A stretch of 64,000 bases of DNA from Amaranthus tricolor (GCF_026212465.1 NC_080051.1:2443001-2507000), one strand, 5' to 3'; positions 27,701 through 43,960 are shown, counted from the first letter of the stretch. Made by a program: numbers and translations. The notes: generated by a model not told the origin, from the sequence alone.

Positions 27701-30700
27701 TGAAGAATGAACGATGAAGAATGAACAAGGATCAATGATCAATGAAGAATGAACGATGAAGAATGAACAAGGATCAATGATCAATGAAGAATGAACAAGG
27801 ATCAATGGTCAATGACGAATAAACGATGAAGAATGAACAAGGATCAATGATCAATGAAGAATGAACGATGAAGAATGAACAAGGATCAATGATCAATGAA
27901 GAATGAACGATGAAGAATGCACAAGGATCAATGATCAATGAAGAATGAACGATGAAGAATGAACAAGGATCAATGGTCAATGACGAATGAACGATGAAGA
28001 ATGAACAAGGATCAATGATAAAAGAAGAATGAACAATGAAGAATGAACAAGGATCAATGATCAATGAAGAATGAACGATTAAGAATGAACAAGGATCAAT
28101 GGTCAATGACGAATGAACGATGAAGAATGAACAAGGATCAATGATCAATGAAGAATGAACGATTAAGAATGAACAAGGATCAATGATCAATGAAGAATGA
28201 ACATGGATCAATGATCAATGAAGAATGAACGATGAAGAATGAACAAGGATCAATGATCAATGAAGAATGAACAAGGATCAATGGTCAATGACGAATGAAC
28301 GATGAAGAATGAACAAGGATCAATGATCAATGAAGAATGAACGATGAAGAATGAACAAGGATCAATGGTCAATGACGAATGAACGATGAAGAATGAACAA
28401 GGATCAATGATCAATGAAGAATGAACGATGAAGAATGAACAAGCATCAATGATCAATGAAGATAGAACGATGAAGAATGATCAAGGATCAATGATCAATG
28501 ACGAATGAACGATGAAGAAAGAACAAGGAGCAATGATCAATGAAGAATGAACGATGAAGAATGAACAAGGATCAATGATCAATGAAGAATGAACGATGAA
28601 GAATGAGCAAGGATCAATGATCAATGAAAAATGAACGATGAAGAATGAAAAAGGATGAATGTTCAATGAAGAATGAACGATGAAGAATGAACAAGGATCA
28701 ATGATCAATGACGAATGAATGATGAAGAATGAACAAGGATCAATGGTCAATGACGAATGAACGATGAAGAATGAACAAGGATCAATGATCAATGAAGAAT
28801 GAACGATGAAGAATGAACAAGGATCAATGATTAATGAAAAATGAACGATGAAGAATGAACAAGGATTAATGGTCAATGACGAACGAACGATGAAGAATGA
28901 ACAAGGATCAATGATCAATGAAGAATGAACGATGAAGAATTAACAAGGATCAATGGTCAATGACGAATGAACGATGAAGAATGAACAAGGATCATTGATC
29001 AATGAAGAATGAACGATGAAGAATGAACAAGTATCAATGATTAATGAAAAATGAACGATGAAGAATGAACAAGGATTAATGGTCAATGACGAATGAACGA
29101 TGAAGAATGAACAAGGATCAATGATCAATGAAGAATGAACGATGAAGAATGAACAAGGATCAATGGTCAATGACGAATGAACGATGAAGAATGAACAAAG
29201 ATCAATGATCAATGAAGAATGAACGATGAAGAATGAACAAGGAACAATGATCAATGAAGAATGAACGATTAAGAATGAACAAGGATCAATGATCAATGAA
29301 GAATGAACAAGGATCAATGATCAATGAAGAATGAACGATGAAGAATGAACAAGGATCAATGATCAATGAAGAATGAACAAGGATCAATGGTCAATGACGA
29401 ATGAACGATGAAGAATGAACAAGGATCAATGATCAATGAAGTATGAACGATGAAGAATGAACAAGGATCAATGGTCAATGACGAATGAACGATGAAGAAT
29501 GAACAAGGATCAATGATCAATGAAGAATGAACGATGAAGAATGAACAAAGATCAATGTTCAATGAAGAATGAACGATGAAGAATGAACAAGGATCAATGA
29601 TCAATGAAGAATGAACGATGAAGAATAAACAAGCATCAATGATCAATGAAGATAGAACGATGAAGAATGAACTAGGATCAATGATCAATGAAGAATGAAC
29701 GATGAAGAATGAACAAGGATCAATGGTCAATGACGAATGAACGATGAAGAACGAACAAGGATCAATGATCAATGAAGAATTAACGATGAAGAATGAACAA
29801 GGATCAATGATTAATGAAAAATGAACGATGAAGAATGAACAAGGATTAATGGTCAATGACGAATGAACGATGAAGAATGAACAAGGATCAATGGTCAATG
29901 ACGAATGAACGATGAAGAATGAACAAGGATCAATAATCAAAGAAGAATGAACCATGAAGAATGAACAAGTATTAATGGTCAATGACGAATGAACGATGAA
30001 GAATGAACAAGGATCAATGATCAATGAAGATTGAACGATTAAGAATGAACAAGGATCAATGATCAAAGATGAATGAACAAGGATCAATGATCAATGAAGA
30101 ATGAACAATGAAGAATGAACAAGGATCAATGATCAATGAAGAATGAACAAGGATCAATGGTCAATGACAAATGAACAATGAAGAATGAACAAGGATCATT
30201 GATCAATGAAGAATGAACGATGAAGAATGAACAAGGATCAATGGTCAATGACGAATGAACGATGAAGAATGAACAAGGATCAATGATCAATGAAGAATGA
30301 ACGATGAAGAATGAACAAGGATCAATGATCAATGAAGAATGAACGATGAAGAATGAACAAGGATCAATGATCAATGAAGAATGAACGATGAAGAATGAAC
30401 AAGGATCATTGATCAATGAAGAATGAACGATGAAGAATGAACCAGGATCAATGATCAATGACGAATGAACGATGAAGAATGAACAAGAATCAATGATCAA
30501 TGAAGAATGAACAAGGATCAATGATCAATGAAGAATGAACGATGAAGAATGCACAAGGATCAATGATCAATGAAGAATGAACGATGAAGAATGAACAAGG
30601 ATCAATGGTCAATGACGAATGAACGATGAAGAATGAACAAGGATCAATGATCAAAGAAGAATGAACAATGAAGAATGAACAAGGATCAATGATCAATGAA

Positions 30701-31600
30701 GAATGAACGATGAAGAATGAACAAGGATCAATGGTCAATGACGAATGAACGATGAAGAATGAACAAGGATCAATGATCAATGAAGAATGAACGATTAAGA
30801 ATGAACAAGGATCAATGATCAATGAAGAATGAACAAGGATCAATGATTAATGAAGAATGAACGATGAAGAATGAACAAGGATCAATGATCAATGAAGAAT
30901 GAACAAGGATCAATGGTCAATGACGAATGAACGATGAAGAATGAACAAGGATCAATGATCAATGAAGAATGAACGATGAAGAATGAACAAGGATCAATGG
31001 TCAATGACGAATGAACGATGAAGAATGAACAAGGATCAATGATCAATGAAGAATGAACGATGAAGAATGAACAAGCATCAATGATCAATGAAGATAGAAC
31101 GATGAAGAATGAACAAGGATCAATGATCAATGACGAATGAACGATGAAGAAAGAAAAAGGATCAATGATCAATGAAGAATGAACGATGAAGAATGAACAA
31201 GGATCAATGATCAATGAAGAATGAACGATGAAGAATGAACAAGGATCAATGATCAATGAAGAATGAACGATGAAGAATGAAAAAGGATCAATGTTCAATG
31301 AAGAATGAACGATGAAGAATGAACAAGGATCAATGATCAATGAAGAATGAACGATGAAGAATGAACAACGATCAATGATCAATGACGAATGAATGATGAA
31401 GAATGAACAAGGATCAATGGTCAATGACGAATGAACGATGAAGAATAAACAAGGATCAATGATCAATGAAGAATGAACGATGAAGAATGAACAAGGATCA
31501 ATGATTAATGAAAAATGAACGATGAAGAATGAACAAGGATTAATGGTCAATGACGAATGAACGATGAAGAATGAACAAGGATCAATGATCAATGAAGAAT
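24761..31600. repeat. Satellite zone C: mixed 42/28-mers with 994-bp and 2,674-bp duplications
   Basis: 42-mers carrying GATCAAT/GGTCAAT/GACGAAT alternate with GATCAAT/GATCAAT/GAAGAAT units and with 28-mers. The segment 26542-27217 recurs at 27536-28211 (offset 994 bp, 142 heptads). A block ending near 29,317 recurs ending near 31,991 (offset 2,674 bp, 382 heptads). 25079-25306 resembles 25499-25894 at 420 bp. CpG-depleted units with GACAAAT then GAACAAT are characteristic. Zone limits are approximate. Confidence 0.8.
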
Positions 31601-34600
31601 GAATGATGAAGAATGAACAAGGATCAATGCTCAATGACGAATGAACGATGAAGAATGAACAAGGATCATTGATCAATGAAGAATGAACGATGAAGAATGA
31701 ACAAGTATCAATGATTAATGAAAAATGAACGATGAAGAATGAACAAGGATTAATGGTCAATGACGAATGAACGATGAAGAATGAACAAGGATCAATGATC
31801 AATGAAGAATGAACGATGAAGAATGAACAAGGATCAATGGTCAATGACGAATGAACGATGAAGAATGAACAAAGATCAATGATCAATGAAGAATGAACGA
31901 TGAAGAATGAACAAGGAACAATGATCAATGAAGAATGAACGATTAAGAATGAACAAGGATCAATGATCAATGAAGAATGAACAAGGATCAATGATCAATG
32001 AAGAATGAACGATGAAGAATGAACAAGGATCAATGATCAATGAAGAATGAACAAGGATGAATGGTCAATGACGAATGAACGATGAAGAATGAACAAGGAT
32101 CAATGATCAATGAAGAATGAACGATGAAGAATGAACAAGGATCAATGATCAATGAAGAATGAACAAGGATGAATGGTCAATGACGAATGAACGATGAAGA
32201 ATGAACAAGGATTAATGATCAATGAAGAATGAATGATGAAGAATGAACAAGGATCATTGATCAATGAAGAATGAACGATGAAGAATGAACAAGTATCAAT
32301 GATTAATGAAAAATGAACGATGAAGAATGAACAAGGATTAATGGTCAATGACGAATGAATGATGAAGAATGAACAAGGATCAATGATCAATGAAGAATGA
32401 ACGATGAAGAATGAACAAGGAACAATGATCAATGAAGAATGAACGATTAAGAATGAACAAGGATCAATGATTAATGAAGAATGAACAAGGATCAATGATC
32501 AATGAAGAATGAACGATGAAGAATGAACAAGGATCAATGATCAATGAAGAATGAACAAGGATCAATGGTCAATGACGAATGAACGATGAAGAATGAACAA
32601 GGATCAATGATCAATGAAGAATGAACGATGAAGAATGAACAAGGATCAATGGTCAATGACGAATGAACGATGAAGAATGAACAAGGATCATTGATCAATG
32701 AAGAATGAACGATGAAGAATGAACAAAGATCAATGATCAATGAAGAATGAACGATGAAGAATGAACAAGGATCAATGATCAATGAAGAATGAACGATGAA
32801 GAATGAACAAGCAATAATGATCAATGAAGATACAACGATGAAGAATGAACTAGGATCAATGATCAATGAAGAATGAACGATGAAGAATGAATAAGGATCA
32901 ATGGTCAATGACGAATGAACGATGAAGAACGAACAAGGATCAATGATCAATGAAGAATGAACGATGAAGAATGAACAAGGATCAATGATTAATGAAAAAT
33001 GAACGATGAAGAATGAACAAGGATTAATGGTCAATGACGAATGAACAATGAAGAATGAACAAGGATCAATGGTCAATGACGAATGAACGATGAAGAATGA
33101 ACAAGGATCAATGATCAAAGAAGAATGAACCATGAAGAATGAACAAGGATTAATGGTCAATGACGAATGAACGATGAAGAATGAACAAGGATCAATGATC
33201 AATGAAGATTGAACGATTAAGAATGAACAAGGATCAATGATCAAAGATGAATGAACAAGGATCAATGATCAATGAAGAATGAACAATGAAGAATGAACAA
33301 GGATCAATGATCAATGAAGAATGAACAAGGATCAATGGTCAATGACAAATGAACAATGAAGAATGAACAAGGATCAATGATCAATGAAGAATGAACGATG
33401 AAGAATGAACAAGGTCAATGGTCAATGACGAATGAATGATGAAGAAGGAACAAGGATCAATGATCAATGAAGAATGAACGATGAAGAATGAACAAGGATC
33501 AATGATCAATGAAGAATGAACGATGAAGAATGAACAAGGATCAATGATCAATGAAGAATGAACGATGAAGAATGAACAAGGATCAATGGTCAATGACGAA
33601 TAAACGATGAAGAATGAACAAGGATCAATGATCAATGAAGAATGAACGATGAAGAATGAACAAGGATCAATGATCAATGACGAATGAACGATGAAGAATG
33701 AACAAGGATCAATGATCAATGAAGAATGAACGATGAAGAATGCACAAGGATCAATGATCAATGAAGAATGAACGATGAAGAATGAACAAGGATCAATGGT
33801 CAATGACGAATGAACGATGAAGAATGAACAAGGATCAATGATCAAAGAAGAATGAACAATGAAGAATGAACAAGGATCAATGATCAATGAAGAATGAACG
33901 ATGAAGAATGAACAAGGATCAATGGTCAATGACGAATGAACGATGAAGAATGAACAAGGATCAATGATCAATAAAGAATGAATGATTAAGTATGAACAAG
34001 GATAAATGATCAATGAAGAATGAACGATGAAGAATGAACAAGGATTAATGGTCAATGACGAATGAACGATGAAGAATGAACAAGGATCAATGGTCAATGA
34101 CGAATGAACGATGAAGAATGAACAAGGATTAATGATCAAAGAACAATGAACGATGAAGAATGAACAAGGATTAATGGTCAATGACGAATGAAAGATGAAG
34201 AATGAACAAGGATCAATGATCAATGAAGATTGAACGATTAAGAATGAACAAGGATCAATGATCAATGAAGAATGAACAAGGATCAATGATCAATTAAGAA
34301 TGAACGATGAAGAATGAACAAGGATCAATGATCAATGAAGAATGAACAAGGAATAATGGTCAATGACGAATGAACGATGAAGAATGAACAAGGATCAATG
34401 ATCAATGAAGAATGAACTGGGATCAATGATCAATGAAGAATGAACGATGAAGAATGAACAAGGATCAATGCTCAATGACGAATAAACGATGAAGAATGAA
34501 CAAGGATCAATGATCAATGAAGAATGAACGATGAAGAATGAACAACGATCAATCATCAATGAAGAATGAACGATGAAGAATGAACAAGGATCAATGATCA

Positions 34601-35925
34601 ATGACGAATGAACGATGAAGAATGAACAAGGATCAATGATCAATGAAGAATGAACAAGGATAATTGATCAATAAAGAATGAACGATGAAGAATGAACAAG
34701 GATCAATGATCAATGACGAATGAACGATGAAGAATGAACAAGGATTAATGGTCAATGACGAATGAACGATGAAGAATGAACAAGGATCAATGATCAATGA
34801 CGAATGAACGATGAAGAATGAACAAGGATCAATGATCAATGAAGAATGAACGATGAAGAATGAACAAGGATTAATGGTCAATGACGAATGAACGATGAAG
34901 AATGAACAAGCATCAATGATCAATGAAGAATGAACGATGAAGAATGAACAAGGATCAATGATCAATGAAAAATGAACGATGAAGAATGAACAAGGATTAA
35001 TGGTCAATAACGAATGAACGATGAAGAATGAACAAGGATCAATGATCAATGAAGAATGAACAAGGATCAATGATTAATGAAAAATGAACGATGAAGAATG
35101 AATAAGGATTAATGGTCAATGACGAATGAACGATGAAGAATGAACAAGGATCAATGATCAATGACGAATGAACGATGAAGAATGAACAAGGATTAATGGT
35201 CAATGACGAATGAACGATGAAGAATGAACAACGATCAATGGTCAATGACGAATGAACGATGAAGAATGAACAAGGATCAATGATCAATGAAGAATGAACA
35301 AGGATCAATGATCAATAAAGAATGAACGATGAAGAATGAACAAGGATCAATGAACAATGACGAATGAACGATGAAGAATGAACAAAGATCCATGATCAAT
35401 GAAGAATGAACGATGAAGAATGAACAAGGATCAATGATCAATGAAGAATGAACGATGAAGAATGAACAAGTATCAATGATCAATGAAGATAGAACGATGA
35501 AGAATGAACAAGGCTCAATGATCAATGAAGAATGAACAAGGATCAATGATCAATGAAGAATGAACGATGAAGAATGCACAAGGATCAATGATCAATGAAG
35601 AATGAACGATGAAGAATGAACAAGGATCAATGGTCAATGACGAATGAACGATGAAGAATGAACAAGGATCAATGATCAAAGAAGAATGAACAATGAAGAA
35701 TGAACAAGGATCAATAATCACTGAAGAATGAACGATGAAGAATGAACAAGGATCAACGGTCAATGACGAATGAACGATGAAGAATGAACAAGGATCAATG
35801 ATCAATGAAGAATGAACGATTAAGAATGAACAAGGATAAATGATCAATGAAGAATGAACGATGAAGAATGAACAAGGATCAATGATCAATGAAGAATGAA
35901 CGATGAAGAATGAACAAGGATCATT
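31600..35925. repeat. Zone D HOR, copy 1 (~4.3 kb)
   Basis: Recurs in full at about 39,490-43,790 with a 7,866-bp offset, and in part in copy 2 with a 3,401-bp offset. A diagnostic 1-base deletion, GGTCAAT where GGATCAAT is expected, lies at 33,413. Long stretches (33,381-35,546) give the same conceptual translation in all three copies, with only an occasional difference such as near 43,100 in copy 3. Edges are approximate. Confidence 0.84.
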
Positions 35926-38900
35926 GATCAATGAAGAATGAACGATGAAGAATGAACAAAGATCAATGATCAATGAAGAATGAACGATGAAGAATGAACA
36001 AGGATCAATGATCAATGAAGAATGAACGATGAAGAATGAACAAGGATCAATGGTCAATGACGAATGAACGATGAAGAATGAACAAGGATCATTGATCAAT
36101 GAAGAATGAACGATGAAGAATGAACAAAGATCAATGATCAATGAAGAATGAACGATGAAGAATGAACAAGGATCAATGATCAATGAAGAATGAACGATGA
36201 AGAATGAACAAGCAATAATGATCAATGAAGATACAACGATGAAGAATGAACTAGGATCAATGATCAATGAAGAATGAACGATGAAGAATGAATAAGGATC
36301 AATGGTCAATGACGAATGAACGATGAAGAACGAACAAGGATCAATGATCAATGAAGAATGAACGATGAAGAATGAACAAGGATCAATGATTAATGAAAAA
36401 TGAACGATGAAGAATGAACAAGGATTAATGGTCAATGACGAATGAACAATGAAGAATGAACAAGGATCAATGGTCAATGACGAATGAACGATGAAGAATG
36501 AACAAGGATCAATGATCAAAGAAGAATGAACCATGAAGAATGAACAAGGATTAATGGTCAATGACGAATGAACGATGAAGAATGAACAAGGATCAATGAT
36601 CAATGAAGATTGAACGATTAAGAATGAACAAGGATCAATGATCAAAGATGAATGAACAAGGATCAATGATCAATGAAGAATGAACAATGAAGAATGAACA
36701 AGGATCAATGATCAATGAAGAATGAACAAGGATCAATGGTCAATGACAAATGAACAATGAAGAATGAACAAGGATCAATGATCAATGAAGAATGAACGAT
36801 GAAGAATGAACAAGGTCAATGGTCAATGACGAATGAATGATGAAGAAGGAACAAGGATCAATGATCAATGAAGAATGAACGATGAAGAATGAACAAGGAT
36901 CAATGATCAATGAAGAATGAACGATGAAGAATGAACAAGGATCAATGATCAATGAAGAATGAACGATGAAGAATGAACAAGGATCAATGGTCAATGACGA
37001 ATAAACGATGAAGAATGAACAAGGATCAATGATCAATGAAGAATGAACGATGAAGAATGAACAAGGATCAATGATCAATGACGAATGAACGATGAAGAAT
37101 GAACAAGGATCAATGATCAATGAAGAATGAACGATGAAGAATGCACAAGGATCAATGATCAATGAAGAATGAACGATGAAGAATGAACAAGGATCAATGG
37201 TCAATGACGAATGAACGATGAAGAATGAACAAGGATCAATGATCAAAGAAGAATGAACAATGAAGAATGAACAAGGATCAATGATCAATGAAGAATGAAC
37301 GATGAAGAATGAACAAGGATCAATGGTCAATGACGAATGAACGATGAAGAATGAACAAGGATCAATGATCAATAAAGAATGAATGATTAAGTATGAACAA
37401 GGATAAATGATCAATGAAGAATGAACGATGAAGAATGAACAAGGATTAATGGTCAATGACGAATGAACGATGAAGAATGAACAAGGATCAATGGTCAATG
37501 ACGAATGAACGATGAAGAATGAACAAGGATTAATGATCAAAGAACAATGAACGATGAAGAATGAACAAGGATTAATGGTCAATGACGAATGAAAGATGAA
37601 GAATGAACAAGGATCAATGATCAATGAAGATTGAACGATTAAGAATGAACAAGGATCAATGATCAATGAAGAATGAACAAGGATCAATGATCAATTAAGA
37701 ATGAACGATGAAGAATGAACAAGGATCAATGATCAATGAAGAATGAACAAGGAATAATGGTCAATGACGAATGAACGATGAAGAATGAACAAGGATCAAT
37801 GATCAATGAAGAATGAACTGGGATCAATGATCAATGAAGAATGAACGATGAAGAATGAACAAGGATCAATGCTCAATGACGAATAAACGATGAAGAATGA
37901 ACAAGGATCAATGATCAATGAAGAATGAACGATGAAGAATGAACAACGATCAATCATCAATGAAGAATGAACGATGAAGAATGAACAAGGATCAATGATC
38001 AATGACGAATGAACGATGAAGAATGAACAAGGATCAATGATCAATGAAGAATGAACAAGGATAATTGATCAATAAAGAATGAACGATGAAGAATGAACAA
38101 GGATCAATGATCAATGACGAATGAACGATGAAGAATGAACAAGGATTAATGGTCAATGACGAATGAACGATGAAGAATGAACAAGGATCAATGATCAATG
38201 ACGAATGAACGATGAAGAATGAACAAGGATCAATGATCAATGAAGAATGAACGATGAAGAATGAACAAGGATTAATGGTCAATGACGAATGAACGATGAA
38301 GAATGAACAAGCATCAATGATCAATGAAGAATGAACGATGAAGAATGAACAAGGATCAATGATCAATGAAAAATGAACGATGAAGAATGAACAAGGATTA
38401 ATGGTCAATAACGAATGAACGATGAAGAATGAACAAGGATCAATGATCAATGAAGAATGAACAAGGATCAATGATTAATGAAAAATGAACGATGAAGAAT
38501 GAATAAGGATTAATGGTCAATGACGAATGAACGATGAAGAATGAACAAGGATCAATGATCAATGACGAATGAACGATGAAGAATGAACAAGGATTAATGG
38601 TCAATGACGAATGAACGATGAAGAATGAACAACGATCAATGGTCAATGACGAATGAACGATGAAGAATGAACAAGGATCAATGATCAATGAAGAATGAAC
38701 AAGGATCAATGATCAATAAAGAATGAACGATGAAGAATGAACAAGGATCAATGAACAATGACGAATGAACGATGAAGAATGAACAAAGATCCATGATCAA
38801 TGAAGAATGAACGATGAAGAATGAACAAGGATCAATGATCAATGAAGAATGAACGATGAAGAATGAACAAGTATCAATGATCAATGAAGATAGAACGATG

Positions 38901-39489
38901 AAGAATGAACAAGGCTCAATGATCAATGAAGAATGAACAAGGATCAATGATCAATGAAGAATGAACGATGAAGAATGCACAAGGATCAATGATCAATGAA
39001 GAATGAACGATGAAGAATGAACAAGGATCAATGGTCAATGACGAATGAACGATGAAGAATGAACAAGGATCAATGATCAAAGAAGAATGAACAATGAAGA
39101 ATGAACAAGGATCAATAATCACTGAAGAATGAACGATGAAGAATGAACAAGGATCAACGGTCAATGACGAATGAACGATGAAGAATGAACAAGGATCAAT
39201 GATCAATGAAGAATGAACGATTAAGAATGAACAAGGATAAATGATCAATGAAGAATGAACGATGAAGAATGAACAAGGATCAATGATCAATGAAGAATGA
39301 ACGATGAAGAATGAACAAGGATCAATGATCAATGAAAAATGAACGATGAAGAATGAACAAGGATTAATGGTCAATAACGAATGAACGATGAAGAATGAAC
39401 AAGGATCAATGATTAATGAAAAATGAACGATGAAGAATGAATAAGGATTAATGGTCAATGACGAATGAACGATGAAGAATGAACAAGGA
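35926..39489. repeat. Zone D HOR, copy 2 (~3.5 kb, lacks the left part)
   Basis: Matches copy 1 at a 3,401-bp offset from about 32.69 kb onward and copy 3 at 4,465 bp. It carries the same 1-base deletion at 36,814. A local 168-bp (4 x 42) duplication with GATCATT heptads sits at 35,919 and 36,087. Compared with copy 3 it lacks roughly 1 kb on the left, which explains the unequal spacings. Confidence 0.82.
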
Positions 39490-42400
39490 TCAATGCTCAA
39501 TGACGAATGAACGATGAAGAATGAACAAGGATCATTGATCAATGAAGAATGAACGATGAAGAATGAACAAGTATCAATGATTAATGAAAAATGAACGATG
39601 AAGAATGAACAAGGATTAATGGTCAATGACGAATGAACGATGAAGAATGAACAAGGATCAATGATCAATGAAGAATGAACGATGAAGAATGAACAAGGAT
39701 CAATGGTCAATGACGAATGAACGATGAAGAATGAACAAAGATCAATGATCAATGAAGAATGAACGATGAAGAATGAACAAGGAACAATGATCAATGAAGA
39801 ATGAACGATTAAGAATGAACAAGGATCAATGATCAATGAAGAATGAACAAGGATCAATGATCAATGAAGAATGAACGATGAAGAATGAACAAGGATCAAT
39901 GATCAATGAAGAATGAACAAGGATGAATGGTCAATGACGAATGAACGATGAAGAATGAACAAGGATCAATGATCAATGAAGAATGAACGATGAAGAATGA
40001 ACAAGGATCAATGATCAATGAAGAATGAACAAGGATGAATGGTCAATGACGAATGAACGATGAAGAATGAACAAGGATTAATGATCAATGAAGAATGAAT
40101 GATGAAGAATGAACAAGGATCATTGATCAATGAAGAATGAACGATGAAGAATGAACAAGTATCAATGATTAATGAAAAATGAACGATGAAGAATGAACAA
40201 GGATTAATGGTCAATGACGAATGAATGATGAAGAATGAACAAGGATCAATGATCAATGAAGAATGAACGATGAAGAATGAACAAGGAACAATGATCAATG
40301 AAGAATGAACGATTAAGAATGAACAAGGATCAATGATTAATGAAGAATGAACAAGGATCAATGATCAATGAAGAATGAACGATGAAGAATGAACAAGGAT
40401 CAATGATCAATGAAGAATGAACAAGGATCAATGGTCAATGACGAATGAACGATGAAGAATGAACAAGGATCAATGATCAATGAAGAATGAACGATGAAGA
40501 ATGAACAAGGATCAATGGTCAATGACGAATGAACGATGAAGAATGAACAAGGATCATTGATCAATGAAGAATGAACGATGAAGAATGAACAAAGATCAAT
40601 GATCAATGAAGAATGAACGATGAAGAATGAACAAGGATCAATGATCAATGAAGAATGAACGATGAAGAATGAACAAGCAATAATGATCAATGAAGATAGA
40701 ACGATGAAGAATGAACTAGGATCAATGATCAATGAAGAATGAACGATGAAGAATGAACAAGGATCAATGGTCAATGACGAATGAACGATGAAGAACGAAC
40801 AAGGATCAATGATCAATGAAGAATGAACGATGAAGAATGAACAAGGATCAATGATTAATGAAAAATGAACGATGAAGAATGAACAAGGATTAATGGTCAA
40901 TGACGAATGAACAATGAAGAATGAACAAGGATCAATGGTCAATGACGAATGAACGATGAAGAATGAACAAGGATCAATGATCAAAGAAGAATGAACCATG
41001 AAGAATGAACAAGGATTAATGGTCAATGACGAATGAACGATGAAGAATGAACAAGGATCAATGATCAATGAAGATTGAACGATTAAGAATGAACAAGGAT
41101 CAATGATCAAAGATGAATGAACAAGGATCAATGATCAATGAAGAATGAACAATGAAGAATGAACAAGGATCAATGATCAATGAAGAATGAACAAGGATCA
41201 ATGGTCAATGACAAATGAACAATGAAGAATGAACAAGGATCAATGATCAATGAAGAATGAACGATGAAGAATGAACAAGGTCAATGGTCAATGACGAATG
41301 AATGATGAAGAAGGAACAAGGATCAATGATCAATGAAGAATGAACGATGAAGAATGAACAAGGATCAATGATCAATGAAGAATGAACGATGAAGAATGAA
41401 CAAGGATCAATGATCAATGAAGAATGAACGATGAAGAATGAACAAGGATCAATGGTCAATGACGAATAAACGATGAAGAATGAACAAGGATCAATGATCA
41501 ATGAAGAATGAACGATGAAGAATGAACAAGGATCAATGATCAATGACGAATGAACGATGAAGAATGAACAAGGATCAATGATCAATGAAGAATGAACGAT
41601 GAAGAATGCACAAGGATCAATGATCAATGAAGAATGAACGATGAAGAATGAACAAGGATCAATGGTCAATGACGAATGAACGATGAAGAATGAACAAGGA
41701 TCAATGATCAAAGAAGAATGAACAATGAAGAATGAACAAGGATCAATGATCAATGAAGAATGAACGATGAAGAATGAACAAGGATCAATGGTCAATGACG
41801 AATGAACGATGAAGAATGAACAAGGATCAATGATCAATAAAGAATGAATGATTAAGTATGAACAAGGATAAATGATCAATGAAGAATGAACGATGAAGAA
41901 TGAACAAGGATTAATGGTCAATGACGAATGAACGATGAAGAATGAACAAGGATCAATGGTCAATGACGAATGAACGATGAAGAATGAACAAGGATTAATG
42001 ATCAAAGAACAATGAACGATGAAGAATGAACAAGGATTAATGGTCAATGACGAATGAAAGATGAAGAATGAACAAGGATCAATGATCAATGAAGATTGAA
42101 CGATTAAGAATGAACAAGGATCAATGATCAATGAAGAATGAACAAGGATCAATGATCAATGAAGAATGAACGATGAAGAATGAACAAGGATCAATGATCA
42201 ATGAAGAATGAACAAGGAATAATGGTCAATGACGAATGAACGATGAAGAATGAACAAGGATCAATGATCAATGAAGAATGAACTGGGATCAATGATCAAT
42301 GAAGAATGAACGATGAAGAATGAACAAGGATCAATGCTCAATGACGAATAAACGATGAAGAATGAACAAGGATCAATGATCAATGAAGAATGAACGATGA

Positions 42401-43960
42401 AGAATGAACAACGATCAATCATCAATGAAGAATGAACGATGAAGAATGAACAAGGATCAATGATCAATGACGAATGAACGATGAAGAATGAACAAGGATC
42501 AATGATCAATGAAGAATGAACAAGGATAATTGATCAATAAAGAATGAACGATGAAGAATGAACAAGGATCAATGATCAATGACGAATGAACGATGAAGAA
42601 TGAACAAGGATTAATGGTCAATGACGAATGAACGATGAAGAATGAACAAGGATCAATGATCAATGACGAATGAACGATGAAGAATGAACAAGGATCAATG
42701 ATCAATGAAGAATGAACGATGAAGAATGAACAAGGATTAATGGTCAATGACGAATGAACGATGAAGAATGAACAAGCATCAATGATCAATGAAGAATGAA
42801 CGATGAAGAATGAACAAGGATCAATGATCAATGAAAAATGAACGATGAAGAATGAACAAGGATTAATGGTCAATAACGAATGAACGATGAAGAATGAGCA
42901 AGGATCAATGATCAATGAAGAATGAACAAGGATCAATGATTAATGAAAAATGAACGATGAAGAATGAATAAGGATTAATGGTCAATGACGAATGAACGAT
43001 GAAGAATGAACAAGGATCAATGATCAATGACGAATGAACGATGAAGAATGAACAAGGATTAATGGTCAATGACGAATGAACGATGAAGAATGAACAACGA
43101 TAAATGGTCAATGACGAATGAACGATGAAGAATGAACAAGGATCAATGATCAATGAAGAATGAACAAGGATCAATGATCAATAAAGAATGAACGATGAAG
43201 AATGAACAAGGATCAATGAACAATGACGAATGAACGATGAAGAATGAACAAAGATCCATGATCAATGAAGAATGAACGATGAAGAATGAACAAGGATCAA
43301 TGATCAATGAAGAATGAACGATGAAGAATGAACAAGTATCAATGATCAATGAAGATAGAACGATGAAGAATGAACAAGGCTCAATGATCAATGAAGAATG
43401 AACAAGGATCAATGATCAATGAAGAATGAACGATGAAGAATGCACAAGGATCAATGATCAATGAAGAATGAACGATGAAGAATGAACAAGGATCAATGGT
43501 CAATGACGAATGAACGATGAAGAATGAACAAGGATCAATGATCAAAGAAGAATGAACAATGAAGAATGAACAAGGATCAATAATCACTGAAGAATGAACG
43601 ATGAAGAATGAACAAGGATCAACGGTCAATGACGAATGAACGATGAAGAATGAACAAGGATCAATGATCAATGAAGAATGAACGATTAAGAATGAACAAG
43701 GATAAATGATCAATGAAGAATGAACGATGAAGAATGAACAAGGATCAATGATCAATGAAGAATGAACGATGAAGAATGAACAAGGATCAATGATCAATGA
43801 AAAATGAACGATGAAGAATGAACAAGGATTAATGGTCAATAACGAATGAACGATGAAGAATGAACAAGGATCAATGATTAATGAAAAATGAACGATGAAG
43901 AATGAATAAGGATTAATGGTCAATGACGAATGAACGATGAAGAATGAACAAGGATCAATG
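39490..43960. repeat. Zone D HOR, copy 3 (~4.5 kb)
   Basis: Full-length copy with the shared 1-base deletion near 41,279 and the rare ATAATCACTG variant near 43,578. It is followed by a further partial repeat of its own right part (43,143-43,412 recurs at 44,081-44,350, offset 938 bp, 134 heptads). Confidence 0.82.
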
